64,000 bases of DNA, from positions 1 through 64,000 of the forward strand of contig CAJXYI010000002.1 in NCBI GenBank assembly GCA_913063435.1, read 5' to 3'. Within the stretch, counting starts at the first letter, position 1. Every line of letters starts with the position of its first letter. Positions 31,118 through 42,996 of this stretch are shown here, one piece after another. The translations under genes were made by a program, and so were the position numbers. The stretch comes from an uncultured Actinomycetales bacterium. Lineage in GTDB: Bacteria; Actinomycetota; Actinomycetes; S36-B12. The notes below the pieces were generated by a model that saw nothing but the letters and a program-made list of their open reading frames with translations, ran no database searches and was not told the DNA's origin.

Positions 31118-32836
31118 TCAGCCCTGATCGTCGACCGATCGGACAGCCCGATCGAGCCGGATGACCTGATCGGCCCGTGAAGTCGTCGTGGCGATGATGA
31201 TGCTCACCCCGGCAGTCGACCTCGATTGCTCTAGTGCCTCGCGTAGGCGCGTGGCATCGGCTGCTTCGTGGCGTGTGACCCCCGGTGCGTCGAGCAGGCT
31301 GGTCAAGCGCGCACCGTGCGGGGTGCCGAAGACGCGTTCGAAATCGACGGCAAACTCAGGGGCTCCCTGCTCCAACTCTGAGAAGATCCCACCACCGTCG
31401 TTGTCGATGACGACATAGACCAGATGCGGATGCGGCTCACCCGGTGCGGCAAGGAGTCCGTTGCGGTCGTAGATCGCGGTCAGATCTCCCGCGATCGCGA
31501 CGGTGAAGGCATCCGTGCTGCCGGCGATCCCCCACGCAGTCGAGATCACGCCATCGATTCCCGAGGTTCCGCGATTGGCGAACACCCGGGCGCGGATCGG
31601 TCCGGCATACGCCGACACATGGCGCACCGGCCACGACGGTCCGATGACGACATTGTCTGCATCCGTCAGCGTCGACACCACAGTGCGCACCACCTGCACA
31701 CCGTCGAGCGCACCGGGGCTATCCGTGGGCCATGCCGCAGCGACTCGTTGCGCCTGTCTTTCATCTGCTTCCTGCCAGGCCGACAGCCACATCGGGTCGC
31801 GGATGACCTGAAGCATCGCGAATAGTTCCGGGAGCGAATCCAGGACTGTTTGCGCAGTACGCAGCGGATCGCAGGCATGTCCGGCCGGCCGCGGATCGAC
31901 CACCCAGTGCTCGTCGACTCTGGCGATCATGCGCATCACACCGCGGTGCAATCCCACTCGGCCGATCGTGACGACGATGTCGGGAACGTGGTCGGCGAGG
32001 AAGTCCTCGTCGTCCACCACGAGGGGGCCGTGGCGCAACGCACGACCGAGCCGCGACGCGTTGCCCGACGGTTCGCTGATGATCGGCCAGCCCGTCCGCT
32101 CGGCCAGGGACTCGATCAACTCGGTCGCGGCAGCCTCGTGGGGGAACCCGGCCGTATCCCCGACGATGATCACCCCGCGCGGCGACGTTACTGCGCCACT
32201 GGAGTGTGGATCGACCTCGCCGCCGACCGATGCTGGGTGCGTCCCCGGGCGCGGCACCAATGCGCACTTCGATCGTGCGATCTGCTCGACGGTTTCCGCG
32301 GAAACCAGCGGTTCCTCGAGGGCGATATTCAGGTGGACCGGGCCGGGATGACGAGCATCGGTTGCTGCTGCGATCGCCGTGGCCACAGCGGTTGCATCCG
32401 CAGCAGCATCGGGAGAGGTGAGATCGAGGGCGAATCGGCACTCCCCGCCGAAGAGTTCCGCCTGTTCGATGGTCTGGTTCGCTCCCACACCCCGCAGGCG
32501 AGGTGGCCGGTCTGCGGTGATCGCGATCAGCGGCACACCGCCATAGGAGGCCTCGACCACCGCCGGGTGCAGATTCACCGCCGCTGTGCCTGAGGTGGTG
32601 ATCACCGCAACCGGCGCATCGGATCCTTTTGCCAAACCCAGGGCGAGGTATCCGGCTGAACGTTCATCGATGCGCACGTGCAACCGAATGCGGCCTTCGC
32701 GCTCAGCGGCGGCGACCGCGAGCGCAAGTGGGGCCGATCGAGAACCTGGCGCCAGCACGACGTCCTTGACCCCGGCCACGAGGAGCGCTTCGATGACGGT
32801 CGCACCGCGCAGCATCGACGAGTCGTCGGACATCAC
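31118..32836 (-). CDS. menD: 2-succinyl-5-enolpyruvyl-6-hydroxy-3-cyclohexene-1-carboxylate synthase
   Basis: VVLAPGSRSAPLALAVAAAEREGRIRLHVRIDERSAGYLALGLAKGSDAPVAVITTSGTAAVNLHPAVVEAS. Confidence 0.96.
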   Translation of the reverse strand: MMSDDSSMLRGATVIEALLVAGVKDVVLAPGSRSAPLALAVAAAEREGRIRLHVRIDERSAGYLALGLAKGSDAPVAVITTSGTAAVNLHPAVVEASYGGVPLIAITADRPPRLRGVGANQTIEQAELFGGECRFALDLTSPDAAADATAVATAIAAATDARHPGPVHLNIALEEPLVSAETVEQIARSKCALVPRPGTHPASVGGEVDPHSSGAVTSPRGVIIVGDTAGFPHEAAATELIESLAERTGWPIISEPSGNASRLGRALRHGPLVVDDEDFLADHVPDIVVTIGRVGLHRGVMRMIARVDEHWVVDPRPAGHACDPLRTAQTVLDSLPELFAMLQVIRDPMWLSAWQEADERQAQRVAAAWPTDSPGALDGVQVVRTVVSTLTDADNVVIGPSWPVRHVSAYAGPIRARVFANRGTSGIDGVISTAWGIAGSTDAFTVAIAGDLTAIYDRNGLLAAPGEPHPHLVYVVIDNDGGGIFSELEQGAPEFAVDFERVFGTPHGARLTSLLDAPGVTRHEAADATRLREALEQSRSTAGVSIIIATTTSRADQVIRLDRAVRSVDDQG

Positions 32837-33873
32837 ACGCCGCCCGCGATCGCCTGCTCGACGAGTTCAGCCCCGCCTGAATGCCACACCTCGACCGCAC
32901 GTTCGCGCCAGTGCCGAGCCTGATCATCATCGAGTCGACCACGCGCTCGCATCAACGCATCGAGGTCCGGACTCACCCTCTGCACGCCGAGCATGCCATC
33001 AACAGGCACGAGCGGTGTGGACACGACGTCCTCGGCCAGGAGCGCGCCCGTGCCCAATCCGCAGGCACCGGGAGCACGGGGCAGTGCCGTCGCGAGCGTT
33101 ACTCCTGCCGCAAGACCCACGGCCGAGTCCAATGCCCCTGACACCACGACCTCGCCCGGCCAGTCCTGCACCAGACGCAATCCCGCACGCACACCCCCGA
33201 TCGGGCCCACCTTGACGATGACGACATCGGCGATCGACTCGAGTTCGCCCATGGCGACTCCCCCGATGCGCACCGACTCATCCACCGCGATGCGCACCTC
33301 GACCTGCTCGCGTAAGCGCTGCAGATCCTCGAGTTCACCGCACGGCTGCTCGACGTAGTCGATGTCATAGGCGACGAGCCGCGCCAATGCGCGAGCAGCC
33401 TCATCCAACGTCCATCCCGCATTGGCGTCGAGCCGGATCTTCCCTCGACCCTCCCGGCCGACGCCGCGCATCGCGACGTCGATCGCATCGCGCACGGACG
33501 CCACTCGCGCTTCATCATCGGCCAAGCGCTCACCAGGTGCCGCGATCTTGACCTTGACCGTCGTGCAGCCGTGATCGAGTACCGCGGAACGCGCAATCGC
33601 TGCCGCATCATCGGCATGCACCGCGGGGATGATCGCGTTGACCGGGACCTCCACTCGCTGGGGCTGCGGCCAGGTGCCGAATGCTGCTTCGGCGGCCGCG
33701 GCCAGCCACGGAGCTGCCTGCTGCGAGGTGTAGTCCTCGAACGGCGCGAACTCCCCCCAACCGCTAGGACCGCGGATGAGCAGCCCTTCGCGCATCTGCA
33801 GCCCGCGGAATGATCGCGTCAGCGGCAGCGCGAACGGCACTGCATCATGCAGCAGGTCCGCGAGTTCAGGCAT
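32833..33873 (-). CDS. menC: o-Succinylbenzoate synthase
   Basis: Enolase-superfamily residues (VKVKIA, RLDANAGWTLDEA, YVEQPCGELEDL); overlaps menD start. Confidence 0.93.
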   Translation of the reverse strand: MPELADLLHDAVPFALPLTRSFRGLQMREGLLIRGPSGWGEFAPFEDYTSQQAAPWLAAAAEAAFGTWPQPQRVEVPVNAIIPAVHADDAAAIARSAVLDHGCTTVKVKIAAPGERLADDEARVASVRDAIDVAMRGVGREGRGKIRLDANAGWTLDEAARALARLVAYDIDYVEQPCGELEDLQRLREQVEVRIAVDESVRIGGVAMGELESIADVVIVKVGPIGGVRAGLRLVQDWPGEVVVSGALDSAVGLAAGVTLATALPRAPGACGLGTGALLAEDVVSTPLVPVDGMLGVQRVSPDLDALMRARGRLDDDQARHWRERAVEVWHSGGAELVEQAIAGGV

Positions 33874-33931
33874 GGTCGATGGCACCGTCGATGTCACCCG
33901 TTCCGGTGGCAGACCGAAACCGAAGTCATGT

Positions 33932-34897
<966 letters not shown>

Positions 34898-34982
34898 GGG
34901 ATCTGCGGGGACCTCTCGACTTTGGGTGCACCGCGGGGCGCGGTGCCTGCGGTCCAACCTAGTCAGCCCTACGCTCGTCGGC

Positions 34983-36236
34983 ATGCCCGCACCTGCCTCC
35001 CCGCCGGGAAGCGATACCGACGGCAGCCTGCTGTCCGTCGTGGGTGTGCCGCCTGGTGCAGCCGGTGCCCGCATCGTTCGAGATCGGGTCGAACAGGTCC
35101 TCACCTCCCCGACTGCGGCATTCGCGCTGGTCTCCGACCCCGAATCCGCCATCGCAGTCGTGCGACCGGAACTTCCGCTGGAGGATCCACACACGGCCCT
35201 GGTGGTGCTGACCAGCGGGTCGACCGGTGATCCCAAAGGTGTGTGCTGGTCGCGGGAGAACCTGCTGGCGATGGCGGCGATGTGGCGTGATCGCTATCCG
35301 GACAGCATCGACGCACCCCGTGTAGTGGCACTGCCGGTGACCACCGCCGGCGGCCTCGGCATGGTCGTGCGCGCTGTCATCGATGGTGCACCGAGCGTCG
35401 TCGTACCATCGATCGCCGGAGCAGGGCGGTTCACCTCGGAGGTGTTCGCCGAAACCATCGAGCCGGTCGCCGAAGCCGGTCCCGTCGTGTCACTGGTCCC
35501 GACCCAGGTGGCGCTGTTGATGCGTGATCGATTGGGTCGGCAGGCTCTGCGCACCATGCGTCGGGTGTTCGTCGGTGGAGCGGCAGCACCTGATCGACTG
35601 CTGACCGAGGCTCGCGACCTCGGCATCGAGATCGTGACGACGTATGGCATGACCGAGACATGCGGCGGCTGCGTGCACGACGGCACGCCCCTGGACGGTG
35701 TCTCCGTGCGGGTCGATCACGGTGGTCGAATCCATCTGTCCGGCGCCATGTGCGCCCTGGGTTATCGTCTGCGGCCGCAGGAGACCACCGAGTCATTCAT
35801 CGGCGACACGTTCGTGACCGGTGATGTCGGTTCCTGGGATGGTCATCGTCTCAGTGTCCTCGGGCGCATCGATGACGTCGTGCAGATTCGCGGCATCAAT
35901 GTCGCGATCGGAGCCGTGGAACGAGCGATCGTCGATTCCGGGCTCGTACGCGAGGCGGTCGTCGTCCCTTTCGATGACGACATCGATGGCTCGCACCTGC
36001 ATGCATTGGTCATTCCCGCACATGACGCACCGGGGCCTCGCGGCCGGGAATGGATACAGACCCTCAGCGAGGCAGTAGGCGAACAGCTCGGGCGGATCGC
36101 CGTACCCCGCTCCATCCGACCGGTCGCAGTGCTGCCCTATCTGCCAGGTGGCAAGATCGACCGTCGCACCGCACGCACACTGCTTCCCCCTGACGCGACC
36201 TCGAGCGAGGACCGGACCGAAGAGAAAGGGACCTGA
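34983..36236 (+). CDS. menE: o-Succinylbenzoate-CoA ligase
   Basis: AMP-binding motif [34 protein letters not shown]-terminal GKIDRR. Confidence 0.92.
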   Translation: MPAPASPPGSDTDGSLLSVVGVPPGAAGARIVRDRVEQVLTSPTAAFALVSDPESAIAVVRPELPLEDPHTALVVLTSGSTGDPKGVCWSRENLLAMAAMWRDRYPDSIDAPRVVALPVTTAGGLGMVVRAVIDGAPSVVVPSIAGAGRFTSEVFAETIEPVAEAGPVVSLVPTQVALLMRDRLGRQALRTMRRVFVGGAAAPDRLLTEARDLGIEIVTTYGMTETCGGCVHDGTPLDGVSVRVDHGGRIHLSGAMCALGYRLRPQETTESFIGDTFVTGDVGSWDGHRLSVLGRIDDVVQIRGINVAIGAVERAIVDSGLVREAVVVPFDDDIDGSHLHALVIPAHDAPGPRGREWIQTLSEAVGEQLGRIAVPRSIRPVAVLPYLPGGKIDRRTARTLLPPDATSSEDRTEEKGT

Positions 36237-36243
36237 TCGACCC

Positions 36244-37134
36244 ATGGCGAGCATCCGGGAGTGGGTCGCTGGCGCACGCCCGCGCACCCTTACCGCGGCG
36301 GTCGCACCCGTCGCCGTCGGAACCGGTGTGGCCGCATCCGCCCAGTCGGTCGCTCTTCCGCGCGCCGGCCTCGCCCTGATCGTCGCCGTAGCACTCCAGG
36401 TGGGGGCGAACTACGCCAACGACTACAGCGACGGCATCCGCGGCACCGACACCTCGCGGGTCGGCCCGGTGCGACTGGTCGGGCAGGGGATCGCGGCAGC
36501 CGGTCAGGTTCGCTTCGCCGCCTTCGCATCCTTCGCAGTCGCCGCTATAGCGGGACTGGTCCTGGTCATCCTCACCGCACAGTGGTGGCTGCTGCTCGTC
36601 GGTGCGGCATCCATCGCGGCGGGGTGGTGGTACACCGGGGGACAGCGGCCCTACGGCTATCGCGGCCTCGGCGAGGTATTCGTCTTCATCTTCTTCGGGA
36701 TCGTCCCGGTCATGGGCACCGCCTACGTGCAGATGCTCACCTGGTCGAGCACCGCGCTCATCGCATCCGTGGGAGTGGGGTCGATCGCGTGCGCGATCTT
36801 GGTGGCGAATAACCTGCGCGACATCCCCACGGATACCGAGCACGGCAAGATCACTCTCGCGGTGCGACTCGGGGTGGCACGGACCCGCATGCTCTTCGTC
36901 GGACTTCTCGCCGTTCCCTACGCCGTGGTCATCGTGTTGGCCACCGGCTGGGGACCGAATCTCACCGGCGCCTGGTGGACCCTGCTGTCGTTACCGCTGG
37001 CTGTTCGCGCCGGTTTCGTCGTTATCGATGGCGTCACCGGCCGCGACCTCGTTCCCGTGCTGTCCCTCACCGGGGTGCTGTCCGGCATCTACGGAATCCT
37101 CCTCGGCATCGGCCTGGCTCTGCCGACCGGCTGA
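36244..37134 (+). CDS. menA: 1,4-dihydroxy-2-naphthoate polyprenyltransferase
   Basis: GANYANDYSDGIRGTD, ANNLRDIPTDTEHGKITLAVRLG. Confidence 0.95.
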   Translation: MASIREWVAGARPRTLTAAVAPVAVGTGVAASAQSVALPRAGLALIVAVALQVGANYANDYSDGIRGTDTSRVGPVRLVGQGIAAAGQVRFAAFASFAVAAIAGLVLVILTAQWWLLLVGAASIAAGWWYTGGQRPYGYRGLGEVFVFIFFGIVPVMGTAYVQMLTWSSTALIASVGVGSIACAILVANNLRDIPTDTEHGKITLAVRLGVARTRMLFVGLLAVPYAVVIVLATGWGPNLTGAWWTLLSLPLAVRAGFVVIDGVTGRDLVPVLSLTGVLSGIYGILLGIGLALPTG

Positions 37135-37455
37135 CAGCACCTCCGGCCGGCCCGCCTCCGTGCCGAGTGACACCCCAGAACCCAGCGCATCGGGGGAATG
37201 TGACGCCTCGACGAGGGCATCCTCGAGCATCTCGTTGCGCTTGATGCGGTCGTCGATGCGTCGGAAGACCCGCCACACCGCCGTGCTCGCATCATCGCGG
37301 GTTCGATCGAGCACGAAGAATCCGATCACGCCAGAAACTGCCACAGCGATGGCGATGGCCAACAATCCCCGCCAGGGAGTGACCAACTGCACCACCAGCC
37401 AGACCGCGGCGAGCAGGGCTAGCCTCAAAGCGGTGTAGATCGCCAAGCCGCGCAT
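36991..37455 (-). CDS. DUF4229-like small membrane protein
   Basis: Two TM segments (LALLAAVWLVVQLV, LLAIAIAVAVSGVIGFFVLDRTRDD) and RIDDRIKRNEMLEDALV; C-terminus antisense to menA. Confidence 0.7.
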   Translation of the reverse strand: MRGLAIYTALRLALLAAVWLVVQLVTPWRGLLAIAIAVAVSGVIGFFVLDRTRDDASTAVWRVFRRIDDRIKRNEMLEDALVEASHSPDALGSGVSLGTEAGRPEVLSAGRQSQADAEEDSVDAGQHPGEGQHGNEVAAGDAIDNDETGANSQR

Positions 37456-37622
37456 TACTCCACGGTAGGCGAACGGATGTCGATCCGCCGGGTCGGGGTT
37501 AGGCTAGACACCACCTCGGGCAACGAGGCACAGCTGGTCATCCCCAGCCGGTCATGTTCCACCGATCCGGCCACCGGATCGGCCCTACACCGCACAGGTC
37601 ACGAAAGCGAGGTGCTCGACAC

Positions 37623-37949
37623 ATGCTGAGAGTCGGTGGTGTGCTGCTCGCCCTCGCGCTCTACATCTGGTTCATCGTCGATGTCCTGCGCACGCCCAGG
37701 GCCGACGTCCGGACACTGCCGAAATTCGTCTGGCTGATCCTGGTCGTGGTGATCCCCCTGCTCGGCGGGGTGCTGTGGTTCTTCGCCGGTCGGCCCCGAC
37801 CGCAGCGACCGCGGTTCGGCCGGCGCCGGCCGCGTGGTCCGATCGCCCCCGATGACGACCCGAACTTCCTGCGCAAGATCGACCAGGAGACCTGGAGTGA
37901 GCGGATGCGTCGTCGGCGCGGCGGCGGTGCTGATCCGGCTGCTTCCTGA
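37623..37949 (+). CDS. PLDc_N-type small membrane protein
   Basis: ALYIWFIVDVLRTPRADVRTLPKFVWLILVVVIPLLGGVLWFFAGRP. Confidence 0.8.
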   Translation: MLRVGGVLLALALYIWFIVDVLRTPRADVRTLPKFVWLILVVVIPLLGGVLWFFAGRPRPQRPRFGRRRPRGPIAPDDDPNFLRKIDQETWSERMRRRRGGGADPAAS

Positions 37950-38004
37950 TCGGTCGTCTGATCAAACCGCCGCTGTGTCGGCCTGTCGTTGAACGCTCAG
38001 CTCG

Positions 38005-38985
38005 CTACACCCCGGCGTAGGAATGCAGGCTGTTGACGAACAGGTTGACCCCGAAGTAGTTGATCAGGAACGAAACCCAACCCAGGATCGCGATGTAGGC
38101 CGCACGCCGACCGCGCCAGCCCGCTGTCGCCCGCGCGTGCAGATAGCCCGCGTAGATCACCCAGGTGATGAAAGCCCAGGTCTCCTTCGGGTCCCAGCCC
38201 CAGTAGCGACCCCAGGCATTCTCGGCCCAGATGGCACCGGCGATCACCGCGAACGTCCACAGTGGGAAGGCGAACGCGAGGATGCGATAGGCCATCGTGT
38301 CGAGTTTGACCGCTTGGGGTAGCCGGGCGACAGCGCCGCTGATCCGGCCCTTGCGCTCGGCGCGTTCGCGCCACAGATACAGCCCCGTCAAGCCCGCGGC
38401 GATGGTGAATGCGCCCCCGGAAACAATCGCGGCACTGACGTGGATGACCAGCCACCACGATGTGAGCGCGGGCACGAGCTGAGCAGCCTCGGTGTACAGC
38501 ACGGTGACCGCGAGACCGACGGTCAGCAGGGTCGCGCCCGTCGCGAAGACCCCGAGCCAACGCAGGTCGCGACGCAGCGACATGAACAGATACACACCCA
38601 GGATCGCCACCGCTGAGGACAGCGAATATTCGTACATGTTGCCCCACGGCACCCGCCCGGCCCATACACCGCGCAGCACCGCTCCCAGAAGCAGCAGACC
38701 GAAACCCAGCCACGCGAGGCTGAGGCCGACGTTGCCGGCACGTCGCCCACGTTCGTCGATCGGTGGGGCCGTCGTCGGCTGACCGGAGGCTGCCGGATCC
38801 ACCCGAACCGATGGAGCGCTATCCGCTCCGACTCCAACGGTCACCGGTGTCTTGCGGGCATCGGGGCTGACCCGATTGCCGCGCGCGGAGAACGTCGCGG
38901 CGAACGCGATCATCGAGAACGTCAACACGACCATCGCCGCGTACACCGCGGCGTTGCTCCACCCGGCCAGATCAGCTGCGCTCAC
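38005..38985 (-). CDS. ccsB: Cytochrome c biogenesis protein CcsB/ResC
   Basis: GVWAGRVPWGNMYEYSLS; WGRYWGWDPKETWAFITWVIYAGYLHAR (WWD-type heme handling motif). Confidence 0.94.
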   Translation of the reverse strand: MSAADLAGWSNAAVYAAMVVLTFSMIAFAATFSARGNRVSPDARKTPVTVGVGADSAPSVRVDPAASGQPTTAPPIDERGRRAGNVGLSLAWLGFGLLLLGAVLRGVWAGRVPWGNMYEYSLSSAVAILGVYLFMSLRRDLRWLGVFATGATLLTVGLAVTVLYTEAAQLVPALTSWWLVIHVSAAIVSGGAFTIAAGLTGLYLWRERAERKGRISGAVARLPQAVKLDTMAYRILAFAFPLWTFAVIAGAIWAENAWGRYWGWDPKETWAFITWVIYAGYLHARATAGWRGRRAAYIAILGWVSFLINYFGVNLFVNSLHSYAGV

Positions 38986-40751
38986 CTTCGCCCTCCTGTT
39001 CGGTTCTGCCCGTCCATCATCCCCGAGTCCTCCCCGAGGCGCTCCCCCGAGGCCTGCCCCGGACCGGATTTCCCTTCCGGTGCTCCGGCTACTCCAGCCA
39101 CCTGCTCGACATCTGCGGCGAGGTCGGCTTCATCAGTGCGGGCGAGGCCGGCCACCTCGATCGTCACTCCGCTGGGGCCATCGGCAGCCCGCACCCACAC
39201 CCGCCGGCGCTTGACGTACAGCGACATCATCAGCCCGATCAGGGCGAGACCCGAAGCGATCAGCGCGGGTTCCTTGCCCGGGTCGTGCGCGATCTGGAAC
39301 GACGCCCAACGCTGCCACCCGGTGAACGACACCGACCCGATGCCATCGGGCAGGTCCCAGGTCTGGCCCGGGCGAAGCGCCTCGAGACCCACCTGGCTCA
39401 TCGCATCGGTGACCAGACGGTAGACGCTCTGCGGCACCCCGTCATCGAGGCCCAGGTCACCCACCCAGGCTGAGGCGAAGATCGCCGGGTCATCGGCATC
39501 GGGGAAGGACGAGAAGGGCCCGCGCACGTCATCGACCGCCGCCGTGGGCAGGAACAGCATCTGGAACCCCAGCTGCGGGAGCGCATCGGGAACCTTGACC
39601 ACGCCGATCGACGTCTGATTTCCATCCTGGGGCAAGACGACAACGGCATCGTCGAAAACCAGCCGGCCGTCGGCATCGCGAACTTCGATCCGGGGCGCGT
39701 ATCCGTGCCCGACGAGGAACACCTTCGCCCCATCGAAAGCGATCGGCTCATTGACGCGAATGACCTCGGTTACCTCGGGCGCACCGGGTTCAGCACGTGC
39801 GGTCACCTCGGCTTCGAACAGCCTCGGCGATCCACGCTCGGTGTCACTCCGCTCGAACTCGACTCGGAATTCCTCGAGGGTGAACGAGAATGGCGGGAGG
39901 CCATCGGGGGAGGCCAAGCGGCCACCACCCCACGCGTCATATTGCGTCAAGGTGTTGGAGAAACCGTTGCCTTCACGCACGATCACATTGCCACGCCAAC
40001 CGAAGACCGCGCCGTAGCCCACCGCGATCAGCAACACGATGAGGGCGGCGTGGAACAGCAGGTTGCCGGTCTCGCGCGCATAGCCCTTCTCGGCCGAGAC
40101 CCAACCACTGGGCTGCTCCCCCGCGGCACTGTCATCCACCCCGCGAGCAACGCGCCACCGACGACGACGCAGATCCGCTTCGACATCGTCGAGCACCGAG
40201 GCCGCCGATGCCGGAGCAGTCGATGCCGGGGCAGCTGACGTCTGAGCGCCGGGGGTATCCGGCGATGTCGTCCAGGTCCTGAAGTGCGCCATGCGAGACA
40301 ACCGACGGGGTGCTCGCGGCGGTGGTGTCCGCAACGCTTTGATGTGCACACCGGTACGGGGCAGCACACACCCGATGACCGAGATGAACAGCAGCAGATA
40401 GATCGCCGCGAACCAGGGGGCGGCATAGACATCGAAGAAGCCGAGGCGATCGAGGATCGGGCCCCAGGTCGGGGCATCCTCGATCCATTCACGCACCAGG
40501 ATCGGATCGATACCGCGCTGAGGCAGCACCGAGCCGGGAATCGCGGCGACCGCGAGCGCGAATAGCAGGATCAGCGCGGTGCGCATGCTCGTCAGCTGAC
40601 GCCAGGCCCACCGGGCGAATCCCCCGGCACCGAGAGGCGGCAACGCACCAGCGGAACCGGCAGACTGCCCGGGGCCCGAAGGCGGGGTCGAGGCAGGGTC
40701 GATCAGCCTTCCCTCGACCGGGGATTCGGCGCTCGCAGGTGGCGTGGACAT
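38982..40751 (-). CDS. resB: Cytochrome c biogenesis protein ResB
   Basis: Upstream of and overlapping ccsB; WRQLTSMRTALILLFALAVAAIPGSVLPQR. Confidence 0.92.
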   Translation of the reverse strand: MSTPPASAESPVEGRLIDPASTPPSGPGQSAGSAGALPPLGAGGFARWAWRQLTSMRTALILLFALAVAAIPGSVLPQRGIDPILVREWIEDAPTWGPILDRLGFFDVYAAPWFAAIYLLLFISVIGCVLPRTGVHIKALRTPPPRAPRRLSRMAHFRTWTTSPDTPGAQTSAAPASTAPASAASVLDDVEADLRRRRWRVARGVDDSAAGEQPSGWVSAEKGYARETGNLLFHAALIVLLIAVGYGAVFGWRGNVIVREGNGFSNTLTQYDAWGGGRLASPDGLPPFSFTLEEFRVEFERSDTERGSPRLFEAEVTARAEPGAPEVTEVIRVNEPIAFDGAKVFLVGHGYAPRIEVRDADGRLVFDDAVVVLPQDGNQTSIGVVKVPDALPQLGFQMLFLPTAAVDDVRGPFSSFPDADDPAIFASAWVGDLGLDDGVPQSVYRLVTDAMSQVGLEALRPGQTWDLPDGIGSVSFTGWQRWASFQIAHDPGKEPALIASGLALIGLMMSLYVKRRRVWVRAADGPSGVTIEVAGLARTDEADLAADVEQVAGVAGAPEGKSGPGQASGERLGEDSGMMDGQNRTGGRR

Positions 40752-40819
40752 GGCCCATCCAGTCTTACCTATGACGTTCCTGTGCGCTCACCCAGCCGTG
40801 GATCGATGTGCGGTCGATC

Positions 40820-41590
40820 TCACAGCGCTGTTTCGAAGCCGGGCAGCCAGATCCGAAGCCAGATGGTGAACTGCGTCCACAGCCCGGTGACGAGCAGGAT
40901 GCCGATGAACACCAGCAGCCCGCCTCCGATGCGCATGATCAGCCCATAGTGGGCGCGCACCCAGTCCAACGTGCCGGCGAGATGACGGAATGCCAGCGCC
41001 AACGCGATGAACGGCAGGCCCAGACCGATGCAGTACGCGAACGCCAGAAGTGCTCCTCGACCCGCGCTGGCCTCGGTGAAGGCCAGGCCCTGAACGGCGG
41101 TGAGTGTCGGACCGATACACGGGGTCCAGCCCAGTCCGAACAGCACACCGAGCACCGGAGCGCCCCAAACCCCCCAGCGCGGGAGTCGGTGGATTCGCCA
41201 CTCGCGCTGCAGACCCGGCCACAACCGGTCGAGTGCACCCATGAACGCCAGGCCCATGACGATCACCAGCACACCCAGTACCCGGCTGATGATGTCGGCG
41301 TACTGCAGCAGCAGCGCACCGAGCCCGCCGAACGCCGCACCGAAGGAGACGAACACCAACGAGAACCCCAGGACGAACAGCACGCTGCCGGCAAGGACAC
41401 GGCTCTTGACCGCTACTCCACCTTTCCCCTCCGCGATCTCCGCGCCGGTCAATCCGGTGACATACGACACGTATCCCGGCGCCAGGGGTAGCACGCAGGG
41501 GCTGAGAAAGGACACCAGGCCTGCCGCGAGTGCGAGGGGGATGGCCAGCAGCAGGCTGCCATCGGTGACGGTCTGGGTGATCCCGGTCAT
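40820..41590 (-). CDS. ccdA: CcdA-type thiol-disulfide transmembrane protein
   Basis: [44 protein letters not shown]. Confidence 0.93.
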   Translation of the reverse strand: MTGITQTVTDGSLLLAIPLALAAGLVSFLSPCVLPLAPGYVSYVTGLTGAEIAEGKGGVAVKSRVLAGSVLFVLGFSLVFVSFGAAFGGLGALLLQYADIISRVLGVLVIVMGLAFMGALDRLWPGLQREWRIHRLPRWGVWGAPVLGVLFGLGWTPCIGPTLTAVQGLAFTEASAGRGALLAFAYCIGLGLPFIALALAFRHLAGTLDWVRAHYGLIMRIGGGLLVFIGILLVTGLWTQFTIWLRIWLPGFETAL

Positions 41591-42195
41591 CGCAGGAGCG
41601 GCTCGATGAGCCCACGCAGGGCTGAGGCTGAGACTTTCCCCAGGGCGCGACCGGCGACTCGACCTTCGGGGTCGATGACGATCGTGGACGGAATGGCCTG
41701 CGGCGGAAGCGTGTCCGCGAACAGCAGCTGCAACTGACCATCGCGGTCGATCACATTCGGATAGGTGATCCCATAGGTCTCGACGAACGCCCGAGCCGCC
41801 GCATCGGAGTCGCGGGTGTCCAATCCGACGAACTGCACGCCACGTCCTTCGAACTCCTCCCATACCTCCTGCAGTTCAGGGGCTTCTGCTCGACAGGGGG
41901 CGCACCAGGATGCCCATACGTTCAAGACGATGACCTCGCCGAGGTGATCCGACATCGTCCAGGTACCCCCGTCGAGGGTCTCGCCGGAGAGTTCGGGAAC
42001 GGGCTGGCGAGCAGACTCATCGAGCAGCACCAAAGACCCATCCCCGGCCACGAAGCCGGCATCGCCTGATCCCTGTGCGCTGCCACAGGCCGCCAGGATC
42101 AGGCTCAGTCCCAGCGCGGCGCCAACTCGGACGAATCTCGAGATCCTCCACATCGGAGTGCCCGGCCGATCGACGCCACGCGCGGCTGCGGTCAC
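41587..42195 (-). CDS. TlpA/ResA-like thioredoxin-fold lipoprotein
   Basis: Lipobox [34 protein letters not shown]. Confidence 0.92.
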   Translation of the reverse strand: MTAAARGVDRPGTPMWRISRFVRVGAALGLSLILAACGSAQGSGDAGFVAGDGSLVLLDESARQPVPELSGETLDGGTWTMSDHLGEVIVLNVWASWCAPCRAEAPELQEVWEEFEGRGVQFVGLDTRDSDAAARAFVETYGITYPNVIDRDGQLQLLFADTLPPQAIPSTIVIDPEGRVAGRALGKVSASALRGLIEPLLR

Positions 42196-42860
42196 GCGCC
42201 CCGCCCGGGGGAGGCATCGGCCAGCAGGTCGCGAGCCGGTTCGGTGTAGGTGATCGCGGCGAGCCGCTCATCGTCGAAGTGCAGGGACGTCAAGGAGGCG
42301 AGTGCGCACTGACGTTTACGCGGATCATGAGCGAATCGACGCTGTTCGGCATCGAGTCGTGCCACCCAGATCGGCAACTGATGGCTGACCAGCACGATCT
42401 CGCGTCCGGGTGCCAGCTCCCGGGCGGACACGACGGCCTGTGACATGCGGTCGGCAAGTTGGGTGTACGGCTCACCCCACGACGGACGCATGGGATTCCA
42501 CAGATGGCGCCAGGCGGAGGGAGTGCGCAGTACCCCGTCCCCGACCCCGACGCGTTGGCCCTCGAAGACGTTGTCCGCCTCGATCAACCGCTCATCGACT
42601 CCGATGTCGAGTCCGTGTACCGCAGCGATGGGGGCGGCTGTCTGCTGAGCCCGCTCGAGCGGGGATGCGGTGACGACCGCGATGTCATGCGAGGTCAGCG
42701 CCTCGGCAGCTCGAACCGCCATGGCCTGTCCGCGTTCGGAAAGCGTGAAGCCGGGAAGGCGCCCGTAGAGCACGCCTTCGGGGTTGTGCACTTCGCCGTG
42801 TCGCAGCAGGTGTACCACCGTTTTCTCGCCCACATCGAACACTCTACGTTCGACACCCAT
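42192..42860 (-). CDS. Histidine phosphatase family protein
   Basis: VVHLLRHGEVHNPEGVLYGRLPGFTLSERGQ; VLVSHQLPIW. Confidence 0.9.
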   Translation of the reverse strand: MGVERRVFDVGEKTVVHLLRHGEVHNPEGVLYGRLPGFTLSERGQAMAVRAAEALTSHDIAVVTASPLERAQQTAAPIAAVHGLDIGVDERLIEADNVFEGQRVGVGDGVLRTPSAWRHLWNPMRPSWGEPYTQLADRMSQAVVSARELAPGREIVLVSHQLPIWVARLDAEQRRFAHDPRKRQCALASLTSLHFDDERLAAITYTEPARDLLADASPGRGA

Positions 42861-42996
42861 GGTCACGGTGTGCGGTGGCACCAAAGAACAGGTGAGGTGG
42901 CCAAGATCACTCAGCCCCGATCATGCAGCCCCGATCACAGGTTCCAGCGGGATGGGTCATCCGGTAGCGGAGTATTCCGCGTCACGCACTCACAGA

